Positions 27,286 to 35,283 of a stretch of DNA of 64,000 nucleotides are shown in pieces; the stretch's first letter is position 1; each line of letters begins with the position of its first letter. A program made the translations under genes and the position numbers. The notes beneath the pieces were generated by a model that saw only the letters and a program-made list of their open reading frames with translations, was not told the DNA's origin and searched no databases. The DNA is from Streptomyces sp. NBC_01591 (GTDB lineage: Bacteria; Actinomycetota; Actinomycetes; Streptomycetales; Streptomycetaceae). The DNA lies in the NCBI RefSeq assembly GCF_035918155.1, contig NZ_CP109327.1, positions 7,006,001-7,070,000 on the forward strand. Direction: 5' to 3'.

Positions 27286-28172
27286 GAGGGTGCCTTCCGA
27301 TAAGCGTGTGTACGAGGGGGAGTTCGCCGCCCTCGGCGGGCGGCCCGCGCGGTGGCCGGGAGCCACTCGAAGGCCTCGGCGCTCGGCCGCTCGCCCGGCT
27401 TGTACTCCAGGCCGACCCAGCCGTCGTAACCGGCCTTCGTCAGCTCGTCGAGGAGATGCTCCAGCGGGAGCGAGCCGGTGCCGGGCGCGCCGCGCCCCGG
27501 GTTGTCGGCGATCTGGACGTGGCCGGTCTTCGCGGCGTACGCCGTGATGACCTGACCGAGGTCCTCGCCGTTCATCGACAGGTGGTACAGGTCCAGCAGG
27601 AACTTCGCGTTCCCGAGTCCGGTCGCCGCGTTGACCTTGTCGACGATCTCGATCCCGGCCGGTGCGCTCGCCAGGGGGTAGCGCGGCGATTCCGGCTTGT
27701 TGAGCGTCTCGATCAGGAGTACCGCCCCGATCCGGTCGGCCGCACGGGCGGCGACCACCAGACTCTCCAGGGCGAGTTCGTCCTGTACGGCCGGGTCCAC
27801 GCCGTCGACGCGGTTGCCGTACAGCGCGTTGAGCGCCTTGCAGCCGACCGAGGCGGCGAAGCCGGCCGCCACGTCGATATTGGCGCGGAAGCGGTCCGAC
27901 TCCGTGCCGGGCACGGAGAGCGCGCCGCGGTCGGGGCCGGGCAGCTGTCCGGCGTAGAAGTTCAGTCCCACCAACTGCGTGCCCGCGTCGTCGAGCGCCT
28001 TTTTGAGGGCGTCGAGCTCGGCCTGCGGCGGAGTGGGGGTCTCGATCCAGGGCCACCACAGCTCGACCGCCGTGAAGCCGGCCGCGGCGGCGGCCGCGGG
28101 ACGCTCCAGGAGCGGGAGTTCTGTGAAGAGGATCGAAAGGTTCACATCGAAGCGCTGGTCCGGGTAGCCCAT
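27282..28172 (-). CDS. hyi: Hydroxypyruvate isomerase family TIM-barrel protein
   Basis: 296 residues; FDVNLSILFTELPLLERPAAAAAAGFTAVELWWPW starts the barrel, GLNFYAGQLPGPDRG, LLIETLNKPESPRYPL and LDLYHLSMNGEDL carry metal-binding acids and His, and IADNPGRGAPGTG is typical of Hyi. It interconverts hydroxypyruvate and tartronate semialdehyde. ATG at 28172 (MGYPDQRFDVNLS). The C-terminal 25 residues after the barrel are Arg-rich and overlap the glxR ribosome site. Promoter and operators lie at 28190-28253. Confidence 0.93.
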   Translation of the reverse strand: MGYPDQRFDVNLSILFTELPLLERPAAAAAAGFTAVELWWPWIETPTPPQAELDALKKALDDAGTQLVGLNFYAGQLPGPDRGALSVPGTESDRFRANIDVAAGFAASVGCKALNALYGNRVDGVDPAVQDELALESLVVAARAADRIGAVLLIETLNKPESPRYPLASAPAGIEIVDKVNAATGLGNAKFLLDLYHLSMNGEDLGQVITAYAAKTGHVQIADNPGRGAPGTGSLPLEHLLDELTKAGYDGWVGLEYKPGERPSAEAFEWLPATARAARRGRRTPPRTHAYRKAPS

Positions 28173-28189
28173 GAGGATTTCGGCACTCC

Positions 28190-28253
28190 TTCCGTATTGC
28201 GGAAGTTGGTTTCTACTCAACGGAAGATTGCCCGGAGCGGTGGAAGCTGTCAA
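28190..28253 (-). promoter_or_regulatory. hyi-glxR promoter with tandem operators
   Basis: Minus strand: TTGACA (28253-28248), 17-base spacer, CAATCT (28230-28225), then a degenerate box at 28225-28211 (TTCCGTTGAGTAGAA) and the palindrome TTCCGCAATACGGAA (28204-28190), again 21 bases apart. It is the mirror of the gcl promoter, implying one regulator for both units. Confidence 0.6.
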
Positions 28254-28479
28254 GGGGGTGCCCGGAATTCGGGCGGGAGGCCCTCGGGTCTTCGTCTGGA
28301 TCAGGCCGGATCAGGCACCGGGGCACGCGAGCCCGGCGTGATCCAAACGAGAGGCCCCAGGTGCCTTCGTGCGGGTTGCGCAAGGTGAGCCCCCAATTGC
28401 GCCGGTTGCCGATGGGGCCCGGGGCGCGCCAGGGTTGCTGGTGCGTCCGATGCCGCCGACCCCGTACGAGGTGCCCCGC

Positions 28480-29676
28480 ATGAACCACGCCACCAGCCGG
28501 CGAACCGTCCTCGGAGCGCTGTTCGCCGGTGCGGCCCTGTCGATGGCTCCCATGCCGCCCGGTTTCCCGGGGGCCACGCCGGACCCCCAATCCGCGGTCG
28601 GTCCGCGCCCGCGCACCCCCCGGCGGCTGCTGCTCGGTACGTACACCTCGGCCGAGGGCGGCGGCACGGGAATCGGGACGGCGAGCTACGACTCCGCCAC
28701 CGGGGCGATCGTCGCCGGGCCCGTGATCACGGGCGTGGCCAACCCCTCGTACCTGGCCATGCACCCTTCGGGCACCACCGTCTACGCGGTCGACGAGCAG
28801 GATGCCGGCGGCGTGACGGCCGTGGCCCTGGCACCGGACGGCACCCATCGGGTGCTCGGAACGCGCGGCACGGGCGGGGCCGGGCCCACCCACCTGTCCG
28901 TCCATCCCACGGGAAGGTGGCTGCTCACCGCGAACTACACCTCGGGCAGCGTCGCGGTGCACCCCATCAGGGGCGACGGATCGCTGGGGGAGCGTACGGA
29001 CCTGGTCGCCCACACCACGCCGCCGCCCGGCCCCGGCCAGGATGGGCCGCACGCCCACCAGATCATCACCACCCCCGACGGCAACCACGTCCTCGCCGTG
29101 GACCTCGGCAACGACACCGTGTACACGTACCGGCTGGACGAGAAGCGCGGCACGCTCGGCCGGGTCTCCTACGCGGCGCTGCGCCCCGGCGCCGGACCCC
29201 GGCACATCACCTTTCACCCCGGCGGCCGCTTCGCCTACCTGGCCTGCGAGGTCGACAACACCGCGGTCGTCTGCGGCTATGACCTGGCCACCGGAACCCT
29301 GTCCCCGGGCGCCCCGCAGTCCACCGGGACCGGTACGGGCACCAGCTATCCGGCGCAGTTCCTGGTCACCGGCGACGGCCGGTTCGCCTACCTCGCCAAC
29401 CGGGGGCACAACAGCCTGACGCGCTACGCCGTCGAGGACGACGGGGCCGTGCTGCGACTGCTCGGCACCGTGCCCGTAGGCGGCGACTTCCCCCGGCAGA
29501 TCGCCTTCTCGCCCGACGGGAAGCTGCTCTTCGCGGCCAACCAGAGGTCGAGCACGGTGACGGTCTTCCGGGTCGACGCCCGTGACGGCGGTCTGACCCG
29601 TACCGGTGAGGCGTTCACCGCCCCGGTCGCCGTCTGCGTACTGCCGTACCCGGGCGCGCGCCCGGCCGGGCACTGA
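28480..29676 (+). CDS. Tat-exported lactonase-family (YbhE/PGL-like) beta-propeller protein
   Basis: 398 residues. The twin-arginine signal is TSRRTVLGALFAGAALSMAP. The mature part repeats blades with NPSYLAMHPSGTTVYAV, GPTHLSVHPTGRWLLTANY, HAHQIITTPDGNHVLAVD, GPRHITFHPGGRFAYLA and FPRQIAFSPDGKLLFAANQ, the seven-bladed lactonase family that includes 6-phosphogluconolactonase. Export makes a sugar-phosphate role unlikely; an extracellular lactone is more plausible (inference). ATG at 28480 follows GAGGTGCCCCGC. Confidence 0.88.
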   Translation: MNHATSRRTVLGALFAGAALSMAPMPPGFPGATPDPQSAVGPRPRTPRRLLLGTYTSAEGGGTGIGTASYDSATGAIVAGPVITGVANPSYLAMHPSGTTVYAVDEQDAGGVTAVALAPDGTHRVLGTRGTGGAGPTHLSVHPTGRWLLTANYTSGSVAVHPIRGDGSLGERTDLVAHTTPPPGPGQDGPHAHQIITTPDGNHVLAVDLGNDTVYTYRLDEKRGTLGRVSYAALRPGAGPRHITFHPGGRFAYLACEVDNTAVVCGYDLATGTLSPGAPQSTGTGTGTSYPAQFLVTGDGRFAYLANRGHNSLTRYAVEDDGAVLRLLGTVPVGGDFPRQIAFSPDGKLLFAANQRSSTVTVFRVDARDGGLTRTGEAFTAPVAVCVLPYPGARPAGH

Positions 29677-29775
29677 GGGCGGATCCATCGCCCCACGGCC
29701 CCGGCTCGCGTCCGTTAGGGTCGGGCCCGAGCCGCGGGCTTCACAGCGACGTGGCGAACGCATGAGGGAGGCACA

Positions 29776-30027
29776 GTGCGCTTGAGAGTGGAGTTCACCA
29801 CCGAGCCCTTCGATCTCGACGAGGCGCCCGCCCACGCGGTCGTGGCCCGCGAGGTCATCCAGTCGGCCGACCTGGACGCCGTGGACGTCGGCCCCTTCGG
29901 CAATACGGCGGAGGGCGGCGCGGACGAGGTGCTCACCGCGGTGGACTCACTGCTGCGCCAGGCTCTGGCATCGGGTGCCACCCGGGTGTCCCTCCAGGTG
30001 AATGTGATCGGGGAGGACTCCAAGTGA
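29776..30027 (+). CDS. Small MTH1187/YqgV-like (thiamine-binding fold) protein
   Basis: 83 residues: RVEFTTEPFDLDEAPAHAVVAREVIQSADLDAVDVGPFGNTAEGGADEVLTAVDSLLRQALASGATRVSLQVNV. The order strand, helix, G-P-x-G-x-x-x-E-G, helix, GA.RV strand resembles the PF01910 thiamine-binding family, in which it would be a short member. GTG at 29776 has GAGGGAGGCACA before it. Overlaps the next gene by 4 bases (GTGA). Confidence 0.55.
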   Translation: MRLRVEFTTEPFDLDEAPAHAVVAREVIQSADLDAVDVGPFGNTAEGGADEVLTAVDSLLRQALASGATRVSLQVNVIGEDSK

Positions 30028-30392
30028 CCGAACCGGCGGACCACCCGCTCGTCACCGCGGTCAAGCCGCTCGTCGACGCCATGGGCGCCGAGCTGCTCGG
30101 GCCCGAGCAGGCCCAGCCCGACGATGTCGTGCTGGCCTGGGAGGGTGAGGACGTCATAGCCGTCCGGCTGCCCCAGCTCTCGGAGTCGCTCGATCACATC
30201 CTGGCCGCCATGGAGCGCCGGCACGGCATGCCGCTCGCCGAGCTGGACCGCAGGACCAAGCAGTCGGTGGTGCGGACCCTGGAGGCACGTGGTGCCTTCT
30301 CGGTACGGCACGGCGTGGAGACGGTGGCGGGCGCGCTGGGGGTCAGCCGCTTCACCGTCTACAACTACCTGAACAGGGAAAAGGATGCCTAA
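30024..30392 (+). CDS. HTH regulatory protein, probable integration target
   Basis: 122 residues. The N-terminal 60 residues form a small ligand-domain-like region (GPEQAQPDDVVLAWEGEDVIAVRLP); the C-terminus has a Fis-type helix-turn-helix (LDRRTKQSVVRTLEARGAFSVRHGVETVAGALGVSRFTVYNYLNRE). GTG at 30024. The integrase of the downstream element begins its coding end 147 bases after this stop, so the 3' end of this gene is the likely chromosomal attachment site, restored by the element's sequence (inference). Confidence 0.75.
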   Translation: MTEPADHPLVTAVKPLVDAMGAELLGPEQAQPDDVVLAWEGEDVIAVRLPQLSESLDHILAAMERRHGMPLAELDRRTKQSVVRTLEARGAFSVRHGVETVAGALGVSRFTVYNYLNREKDA

Positions 30393-30538
30393 TGTGGAAG
30401 CGATATCCACACAGGTGAAAGGCTTGCATTCCGTAAAACCGCAGATCACCCCACATCTGAACGCCTCAGGGTTCGGATGTGGGGTGATCTCATTGGATGT
30501 GGACGCGTGGACCCGTTGTGGACTTTGAGGGGACTCCG
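30340..30538. other. Left attachment region (attL candidate) of the phage-like element
   Basis: The chromosomal HTH gene ends at 30392 and the integrase coding region begins at 30539. Between them the short word TGTGGA or its complement occurs at 30393-30398, 30406-30411, 30498-30503 and 30517-30522, which could be integrase arm sites. The core cannot be delimited because the right junction lies outside the window. Confidence 0.35.
30443..30490. terminator. Bidirectional terminator between host HTH gene and integrase
   Basis: Twenty-base-pair stem (30443-30462 with 30471-30490) with one G-U pair and an 8-base loop; the outer 15 pairs are perfect. It separates two convergent genes. Confidence 0.8.
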
Positions 30539-31789
30539 CTACGAGACGACCCTCAATCCGCCCCGATCCAGGGCGGTACGCACCGCATCGACCGACCCCG
30601 CGCTGGCGTGGGTGTACAGCCACGTGATCTTCGCGCCGCGCTCGTGACCCAAGATCTTCTGAGCGTCAGCCTCCGGCACACCCGCCGCATGCAGGCGCGA
30701 CGCAAAAGCGTGACGGATGTCGTGCACATGTGGCCACCGCTCAATGCGACCCGTCACTGGGTTCTCCACCTGCCGGGCAACGCCCGCGGCCTCGCTCGCA
30801 GATGTCCACAGCCGCCAGAAGTTGCTTCTGCCGAGCACCCCTTTACGGCGCCCGCGGAACACCAGTTCCTTGGCGTGCATTCCGCTGGACGGGGTCGTGC
30901 GGGACGGGTCGGCGGGATGCTTCTCTAAATGTCCCTTCAGGGCGTGAGCCGCACGGGCCGACATCGGAACCGTCCGGCTGCTGGCTGCGGACTTCGGGTA
31001 TGCCTTCCGCTTCGGCTTGCCGTGAACCTGGATGATCGTCTCGCGGATCTGAATGCTGCCTGCCTCGAAGTCCACGAAGCACCGGCGCAGACCGACGAGT
31101 TCACCCCACCGGAGCCCCGTCTCCTCGGCGAAGACCAGCATCGGGTGGAAGTGGTCCGGCATGTGAGTCCGAATCTGCGCCAGCTGATCGTAGGTCGGCG
31201 GCATCAGGTCATCAGGGTGCTTCGCCTGGGCCCTGGGAAGCTTGACGCCATCACAAGGGTTATGGCTGATGCGACGGTCCCGCATCGCGGCCGTCATTAG
31301 CCGGTCAAGAATCTGGAACGCCTTGTCGATCGTCGCCACGCCCACCACAGCCACGCGGCCGGCGAGCCACTCCTCGACGTCCAGATTTCCGATGGACGTG
31401 AGTCGCCATGACCCGAAGTGCGGCTTCACGTGATTGCTCCACACGCTCGTAGCCGTCTCGCGTGTGTTGTCGCCCATGCGCTGGGCTGCCTGCCACTTGG
31501 CATACCACTCTTCAACGGTGATCTGGCCGCGGTCAAGGTCGACGAAGCTTCCGCTGCGGACCTGGTCGCGGGTCTTGTCGAGGAACGCTTCGGCCTTCCT
31601 CTTGGCGTGCTGCCCGGTGAAGGTCTTCGCGCGCTGCTTGCCGGACGGGTCTCGGTAGCGGGCCTGCCACGATCCCGTGCAGTCTTTCCGGGTGGGCTTG
31701 TCGCCGGGTCTGAACTTTTCCGTGCAGGCCTTGCAGCCGCATGACTTGAGGCGAATCTGCCTGGGGTTGTTCCGAGCCCTAGCGGGCAT
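30539..31789 (-). CDS. int: Tyrosine recombinase / phage integrase
   Basis: 416 residues. An N-terminal Cys-containing segment (SCGCKACTEKF) precedes an AP2-like arm-binding domain (WQARYRDPSGKQRAKTFTGQ), a SAM-like core-binding domain (about 90-190) and the catalytic domain: Arg in ETGLRWGELVGL (about 225), HDIRHAFASR (His-x-x-Arg, about 355), GHE, and nucleophile Tyr in TWLYTHAS. All catalytic residues are present. ATG at 31789 follows GGAGGTCCGCA; a longer frame upstream is not supported. One Leu of LKGHLEKHP is a TTA codon (30928-30926), so full translation should need the bldA tRNA. Confidence 0.95.
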   Translation of the reverse strand: MPARARNNPRQIRLKSCGCKACTEKFRPGDKPTRKDCTGSWQARYRDPSGKQRAKTFTGQHAKRKAEAFLDKTRDQVRSGSFVDLDRGQITVEEWYAKWQAAQRMGDNTRETATSVWSNHVKPHFGSWRLTSIGNLDVEEWLAGRVAVVGVATIDKAFQILDRLMTAAMRDRRISHNPCDGVKLPRAQAKHPDDLMPPTYDQLAQIRTHMPDHFHPMLVFAEETGLRWGELVGLRRCFVDFEAGSIQIRETIIQVHGKPKRKAYPKSAASSRTVPMSARAAHALKGHLEKHPADPSRTTPSSGMHAKELVFRGRRKGVLGRSNFWRLWTSASEAAGVARQVENPVTGRIERWPHVHDIRHAFASRLHAAGVPEADAQKILGHERGAKITWLYTHASAGSVDAVRTALDRGGLRVVS

Positions 31790-32045
31790 TGCGGACCTCC
31801 TCGCGGCTGGGGGCGGTTCTCTGCTGGAAGACGCAGGCCTCCGGGCCGGGAATTGCGACGTAGTCTCCGCACCAGCATGTCGCGCCGACGCTCGTCTGGG
31901 GGGCGCCAAGCCAGATGAGGAGCGCCCGGATTTGTCTGAGTGCCTGGGAGTAGTTCAGGCCCTGTCCTATGACCACGGCGACACGGTCGCGGTCCCACCG
32001 CGGCGCGGTCGGGTCCACGTCCTCCACGAGCACAGTCGCGCACAC
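31779..32045 (-). CDS. Small protein upstream of int
   Basis: 88 residues from the GTG at 32045, which has GGAGG six bases upstream. The sequence begins VCATVLVEDVDPTAPRWDRDRVAVVIGQGLNYSQALRQIRALL and contains CWCGDY. Not recognised; the 11-base overlap with int shows cotranslation, the usual place for a recombination accessory protein or directionality factor (inference). The open frame continues upstream to 32201 but lacks a ribosome site there. Confidence 0.6.
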   Translation of the reverse strand: MCATVLVEDVDPTAPRWDRDRVAVVIGQGLNYSQALRQIRALLIWLGAPQTSVGATCWCGDYVAIPGPEACVFQQRTAPSREEVRNAR

Positions 32046-32175
32046 AAGAAACCTCCATCGAGACAAGGCGAAGCCCGGCCGCAGGTGGAGGTTACGGCGG
32101 AAACACTGACAATACCCGTCAACTGCTGTGTGTGAGGGGGACTTTCGCAGATGTTGTGCTCGGTGGTGAAGGTCT

Positions 32176-32541
32176 CTACTGGTCTGCCCGCTGACGCTCA
32201 CTCATGGCTCGCATGGTCGCCTCGATCACTCCGCGGTCCGCGCTGTCGAGGGAGCGGAACAGGTGGAGGAAACGGCGCTCGTCTTCGTCGTCCATGGGGG
32301 CCGGCACATGCCGACCGGCAGCTTCGAAGACCTGGTTGACGGGAAGGCCTGCGCCTTCGGCGAGCTGGCGGAGTTTGTCGGGGGTCGGCCCGCGGCTGCC
32401 GGTTGCTCGGTGGCCGCTCTTCCAGGAGTGGAGTGTGGATGTGGACAGGCCGGAGCGGCGCGCGAGGGTGGACAGGGTCCAGTCCTTCTCTGTCATGACG
32501 CGCTTGATGAGTTCCGCAAGGTCATCCACATGTAGAAGCAT
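32176..32541 (-). CDS. XRE-family HTH repressor candidate
   Basis: 121 residues. Helix-turn-helix at the N-terminus (DWTLSTLARRSGLSTSTLHSWKSGHR), then GPTPDKLRQLAEGAGLPVNQVFEAAG and a charged C-terminal region (EDERRFLHLFRSLDSADRGVIEATM). The arrangement, divergent from a Cro-like gene across an operator-rich gap, suggests the lysogeny repressor. The start at 32541 lies inside a TCCACAT box, with no clear ribosome site, hinting at a leaderless or autoregulated transcript. Confidence 0.75.
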   Translation of the reverse strand: MLLHVDDLAELIKRVMTEKDWTLSTLARRSGLSTSTLHSWKSGHRATGSRGPTPDKLRQLAEGAGLPVNQVFEAAGRHVPAPMDDEDERRFLHLFRSLDSADRGVIEATMRAMSERQRADQ

Positions 32542-32698
32542 CGGGCATCATCCACATTCACTACAAGCCGTGTCGCGGCACTTGACCAGCAATGATTTCC
32601 ACATGCGGACGTTTGGCATATGCAGAATCTCGGACAAAACCGATGTGGCGCTCTCTGTATCCATTGACATCCTTCCACATTCGGCGTTGAATGTGGAA
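32525..32698. promoter_or_regulatory. Lysogeny-switch operator region with TTCCACAT boxes and early promoter
   Basis: TCCACAT occurs at 32525-32531, 32551-32557, 32598-32604 and 32674-32680. The last is half of a perfect inverted repeat: TTCCACATTC (32673-32682), 6-base spacer, GAATGTGGAA (32689-32698). A promoter TTGACA (32664-32669), 17-base spacer, TTGAAT (32687-32692) points to the Cro-like gene, so a protein on the inverted repeat would cover its -10 region. Confidence 0.65.
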
Positions 32699-32767
32699 AC
32701 GGGGCCGGGGGTCGCCTTTCGCGCCCTGTCGCCTCGCAGCAACTATCGGCCACGAAGGGGCACCCGC

Positions 32768-33016
32768 ATGCACCGCTTGGACAACGGCCAACGCATCCGA
32801 GATGCGATGCAAGTGGCCGGCCTGTCCATCGAGCGCCTCGCCGAGAAGACCAAGGAGGTCGACCCTGCTGGCTACGGCATCAGTCAGTCGGCGATCGGCC
32901 ACATGGTTTCCACTGGGACGAGCGGGCGGGCGAGCTTTACTCGCCGCTCGTGCGACCTGGCGGCGAAGGCGCTGGGCAAACCTGTTGAGGAACTGTTCAT
33001 GAACGCCCCCGTCTGA
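32768..33016 (+). CDS. Cro-like small HTH protein
   Basis: 82 residues: MHRLDNGQRIRDAMQVAGLSIERLAEKTKEV, then ISQSAIGHMVSTGTSGRASFTRRSCDLAAKALGKPVEELF. This is an XRE helix-turn-helix with little else. ATG at 32768 follows GAAGGGG eight bases upstream. As the first rightward gene behind the early promoter it resembles Cro of lambdoid phages (inference from position). Confidence 0.8.
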   Translation: MHRLDNGQRIRDAMQVAGLSIERLAEKTKEVDPAGYGISQSAIGHMVSTGTSGRASFTRRSCDLAAKALGKPVEELFMNAPV

Positions 33017-33034
33017 CTCTCTCGTGCCGACAGT

Positions 33035-33063
33035 TTCCACATTCGTCGTAAAACTATCCACAT
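33035..33063 (+). promoter_or_regulatory. Further TTCCACAT operator boxes before the excisionase-like gene
   Basis: TTCCACATTC at 33035-33044 and TCCACAT at 33057-33063 flank AAAACTA, a possible -10, just before the GTG at 33082. They match the boxes at 32525-32698. Confidence 0.5.
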
Positions 33064-33081
33064 CAACTGAAGGGAGGGGCT

Positions 33082-33321
33082 GTGGAGCAGTCCGGTATCC
33101 CCACACCGCTGATGACCAAGGCAGACCTCAAGGGCTGGCTGCAGGTCAGCGACTTCTGGGTTCGCGACCGGATGGAAACCGACCCGGATTTCGTCCGGCT
33201 GTGCGTGATCGACCTTGCGCAGTCCGGGAGTTCGCGTCGCACGATCCGCTTCAACGTCCGGGCCGTCGAGGAGTACCTCGGCATCAGCACCGCGTCGGCG
33301 CCCGTCCCTGCCGCCGCCTGA
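33082..33321 (+). CDS. xis: Excisionase-like small DNA-binding protein
   Basis: 79 residues: LMTKADLKGWLQVSDFWVRDRMETDPDFVRLC, then SSRRTIRFNVRAVEEYLGIS. The helix-turn-helix followed by a short hairpin with R.VEEYL is the MerR/excisionase-type winged-helix layout of phage Xis and plasmid accessory proteins. GTG at 33082 follows GGGAGGGGCT. It may steer the integrase towards excision (inference). Confidence 0.65.
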   Translation: MEQSGIPTPLMTKADLKGWLQVSDFWVRDRMETDPDFVRLCVIDLAQSGSSRRTIRFNVRAVEEYLGISTASAPVPAAA

Positions 33322-33408
33322 CCTGCTCATGAAAGCGGGGCCGCTCAGACCATGCCCGGTCTGGCGACCCCTCGATATCCCACCCACCGCTTGAAGGAGT
33401 GGAACACC

Positions 33409-33735
33409 GTGAACAACAAGCCTAGTCCGCAGTTGGGTGCCGCGACGGCACTGGTCCAGCTGCTGTCGGAGAACCCGCATCTGCCGATGCTCGACTGGAC
33501 GTTGCCGGAGGGCGGTGCCCCGCTGATGGGCGCCATCGTGGACGCTGGCGTGGACATGCGGCCGGTCGTTGCCGCGTACGCCGAGGTGTTGGGCGGCACG
33601 ATCCGCGAGCTGGAGTTCATCGGGTCTGCCGGCCTTATGTACAGCGCGTCGCTGTATGTGACGTGGCGGGATGTGCGGATCCAGGTGAAGGCGATCTGCT
33701 CGGTTTCGGCGTGCACGATGGCGGTGGCGGCATGA
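33409..33735 (+). CDS. Unrecognised early protein
   Basis: 108 residues from the GTG at 33409, preceded by AGGAG ten bases upstream. Segments such as PSPQLGAATALVQLLSENPHLPMLDWTLPEGG and GLMYSASLYVTWRDVRIQVKAICSV suggest a compact alpha/beta fold of the kind found as early genes in actinophages. No function assigned. First gene of a chain in which each start overlaps the previous stop. Confidence 0.6.
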   Translation: MNNKPSPQLGAATALVQLLSENPHLPMLDWTLPEGGAPLMGAIVDAGVDMRPVVAAYAEVLGGTIRELEFIGSAGLMYSASLYVTWRDVRIQVKAICSVSACTMAVAA

Positions 33736-34118
33736 GCGCGACGCCTGACGACCGTACGCCCGTCACCGGGCCGTTCCGGATCTCCGTCGACGCCACCCCG
33801 TCCGGCGTCGCCCTCGACATGACGCACTACCTGAGCACCTTCGTGCTCGCCGTGGCGGAGGCCGCCGTCGAGGATGGCCCGTCCCTCCTCGACGACCTCC
33901 AGAACATCGCCGATTTGGGCCGGTCCGCCCGGCACCAGGGCGCCAACTCGCACGCCACGCACGAGCGTGACGAGGCTGTGCAAGACCTGCTCGACGAGCT
34001 GGTCGACGGCGGCAGCGTGCCGGTGTACGGCGGGCAGGTGCTGCGGCTTGCCGAGGCTCTGCGCCGGGCTGTGGCTCCGCGCCCGGTCCCGTCGCAGCGT
34101 GAGGCGGGTGCGGCATGA
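33732..34118 (+). CDS. Unrecognised early protein
   Basis: 128 residues, ATG at 33732 coupled to the preceding stop. Contains PVTGPFRISVDATPSGVALDMTHYLSTFVLAVAEAAVEDG, LGRSARHQGANSHATHERDEAVQDLLDELVDGG. Acidic, no membrane segments or known motif. Confidence 0.6.
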   Translation: MSATPDDRTPVTGPFRISVDATPSGVALDMTHYLSTFVLAVAEAAVEDGPSLLDDLQNIADLGRSARHQGANSHATHERDEAVQDLLDELVDGGSVPVYGGQVLRLAEALRRAVAPRPVPSQREAGAA

Positions 34119-35002
34119 GCGCCCCGATGACGCCGGAGCAGCGTGAGGCGATTGCCAAGCAACTCGGCGACGTAAAGCCCGCGATGGACGGACTGCTCGT
34201 GTCGGTTGCTGAGTCGGTTGCGAACGTCCGCGACCACGACCACCCCAAGTGGGAAGACCTGTACTGCATGAACCTCTCGTCCTACATGGGCGAGCGGATG
34301 GCTCCGGTCCTGCGGCGGCTGCTGAACGCCGAGGCCCGGGTCGAGCGGTCCGGTCGGGCTCGGCTTCTGGCTGAGCACGAGACGCGGACGGTGGCTCGGG
34401 AGCGTGACGTGCTGCGGGCCCGGGTCGAGGAGCTGGTGACCGGGCAGGCACCGCCGGAGGCCCTGTCTCCGTGGGAGCGGGCTGTGGCCGGGCTGAATGC
34501 CCTGGTGGACGCGGACGTGATCTTCCACGTCGAACCGGACGGGCACATCAGCGCCCCGTTCAGCGACGAGCACATCGAGTGGGACCTGAAGGCCCGCCGC
34601 TGGGTGCTCACCCACGACGACGAGGACCCGTGCCGTCCGTGTGGTTGCCCGAAGCGGTTCAACCGGCACGCCGAAGGCTGCCCCACCTTGGAGTGCCCGA
34701 GCTGCGCAGCCCCGGCTGACGAGGCCGGAGCCCGTATCCCGGAGCACCGGACTGGGTGCCCGCGCGAGGAGGACTCGTACGAGCGGGTGGTGGCCGACTA
34801 CTTGTCGACCCCCTACACCGTCGATACCACTCCGGCCGAGGATGCGCACGACTCCCCGCTGCTTCCCGGCGCCTGCGACGCGTGCGGTGACGTGCCTGAG
34901 AAGTGGTGCCCGGACTGCGCGGCCTGCCGCCAGGGCTGTCACGGCGGGCACGACGGCAACCCGTGCTCGCACCCGAACACCCCATGGGGTGGTGCCTCAT
35001 GA
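34115..35002 (+). CDS. Cys-rich early protein with zinc-binding clusters
   Basis: 295 residues. The first 110 are helical with a coiled-coil look (ARVERSGRARLLAEHETRTVARERDVLRARVEELV); the second half has many metal-binding pairs: CRPCGCPKRFNRHAEGC, LECPSCA, CDACGD, WCPDCAACRQGCHGGH. Probably a multi-zinc protein. ATG overlaps the previous stop. Function unknown. Confidence 0.6.
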   Translation: MSAPMTPEQREAIAKQLGDVKPAMDGLLVSVAESVANVRDHDHPKWEDLYCMNLSSYMGERMAPVLRRLLNAEARVERSGRARLLAEHETRTVARERDVLRARVEELVTGQAPPEALSPWERAVAGLNALVDADVIFHVEPDGHISAPFSDEHIEWDLKARRWVLTHDDEDPCRPCGCPKRFNRHAEGCPTLECPSCAAPADEAGARIPEHRTGCPREEDSYERVVADYLSTPYTVDTTPAEDAHDSPLLPGACDACGDVPEKWCPDCAACRQGCHGGHDGNPCSHPNTPWGGAS

Positions 35003-35283
35003 ACGCCCGCAATGAGTTGTACGCCGTGCTGCGGGCAGCTGGCGAGGACCGGGCGGAGGCTGAGCGGCTGATCGCCGCCCGCGACGCCGAGGTGCTGACC
35101 GAGGCCGCCGCCGTCATCGTTGCCGAGAACGACCGCGTGTTCTGGGCCACCACTCCCGGCACGCACTGGGCCGCCGACCTCCTCCGTCGCATGGCCGACA
35201 AGGCCGTCGGCGCCGCCCAGTTGGCCCGGCTTGAGGACGCCCGGCACACCCTCCAGCAGAACCGGCAGGGAGGTGCCCTGTGA
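34999..35283 (+). CDS. Small helical early protein
   Basis: 94 residues, largely helical: LYAVLRAAGEDRAEAERLIAARDAEVLTEAAAVIVAEND, HWAADLLRRMADKAVGAAQLARLEDARHTLQ. Common in Streptomyces phages without known function. Coupled by ATGA to the gene before and by GTGA to the one after. Confidence 0.6.
   Translation: MNARNELYAVLRAAGEDRAEAERLIAARDAEVLTEAAAVIVAENDRVFWATTPGTHWAADLLRRMADKAVGAAQLARLEDARHTLQQNRQGGAL

Noticed and set aside
30393..30538. tRNA gene as attachment site
   Set aside because: No cloverleaf or anticodon arm; only a terminator hairpin and TGTGGA words. The 3' end of the HTH gene is a better candidate.
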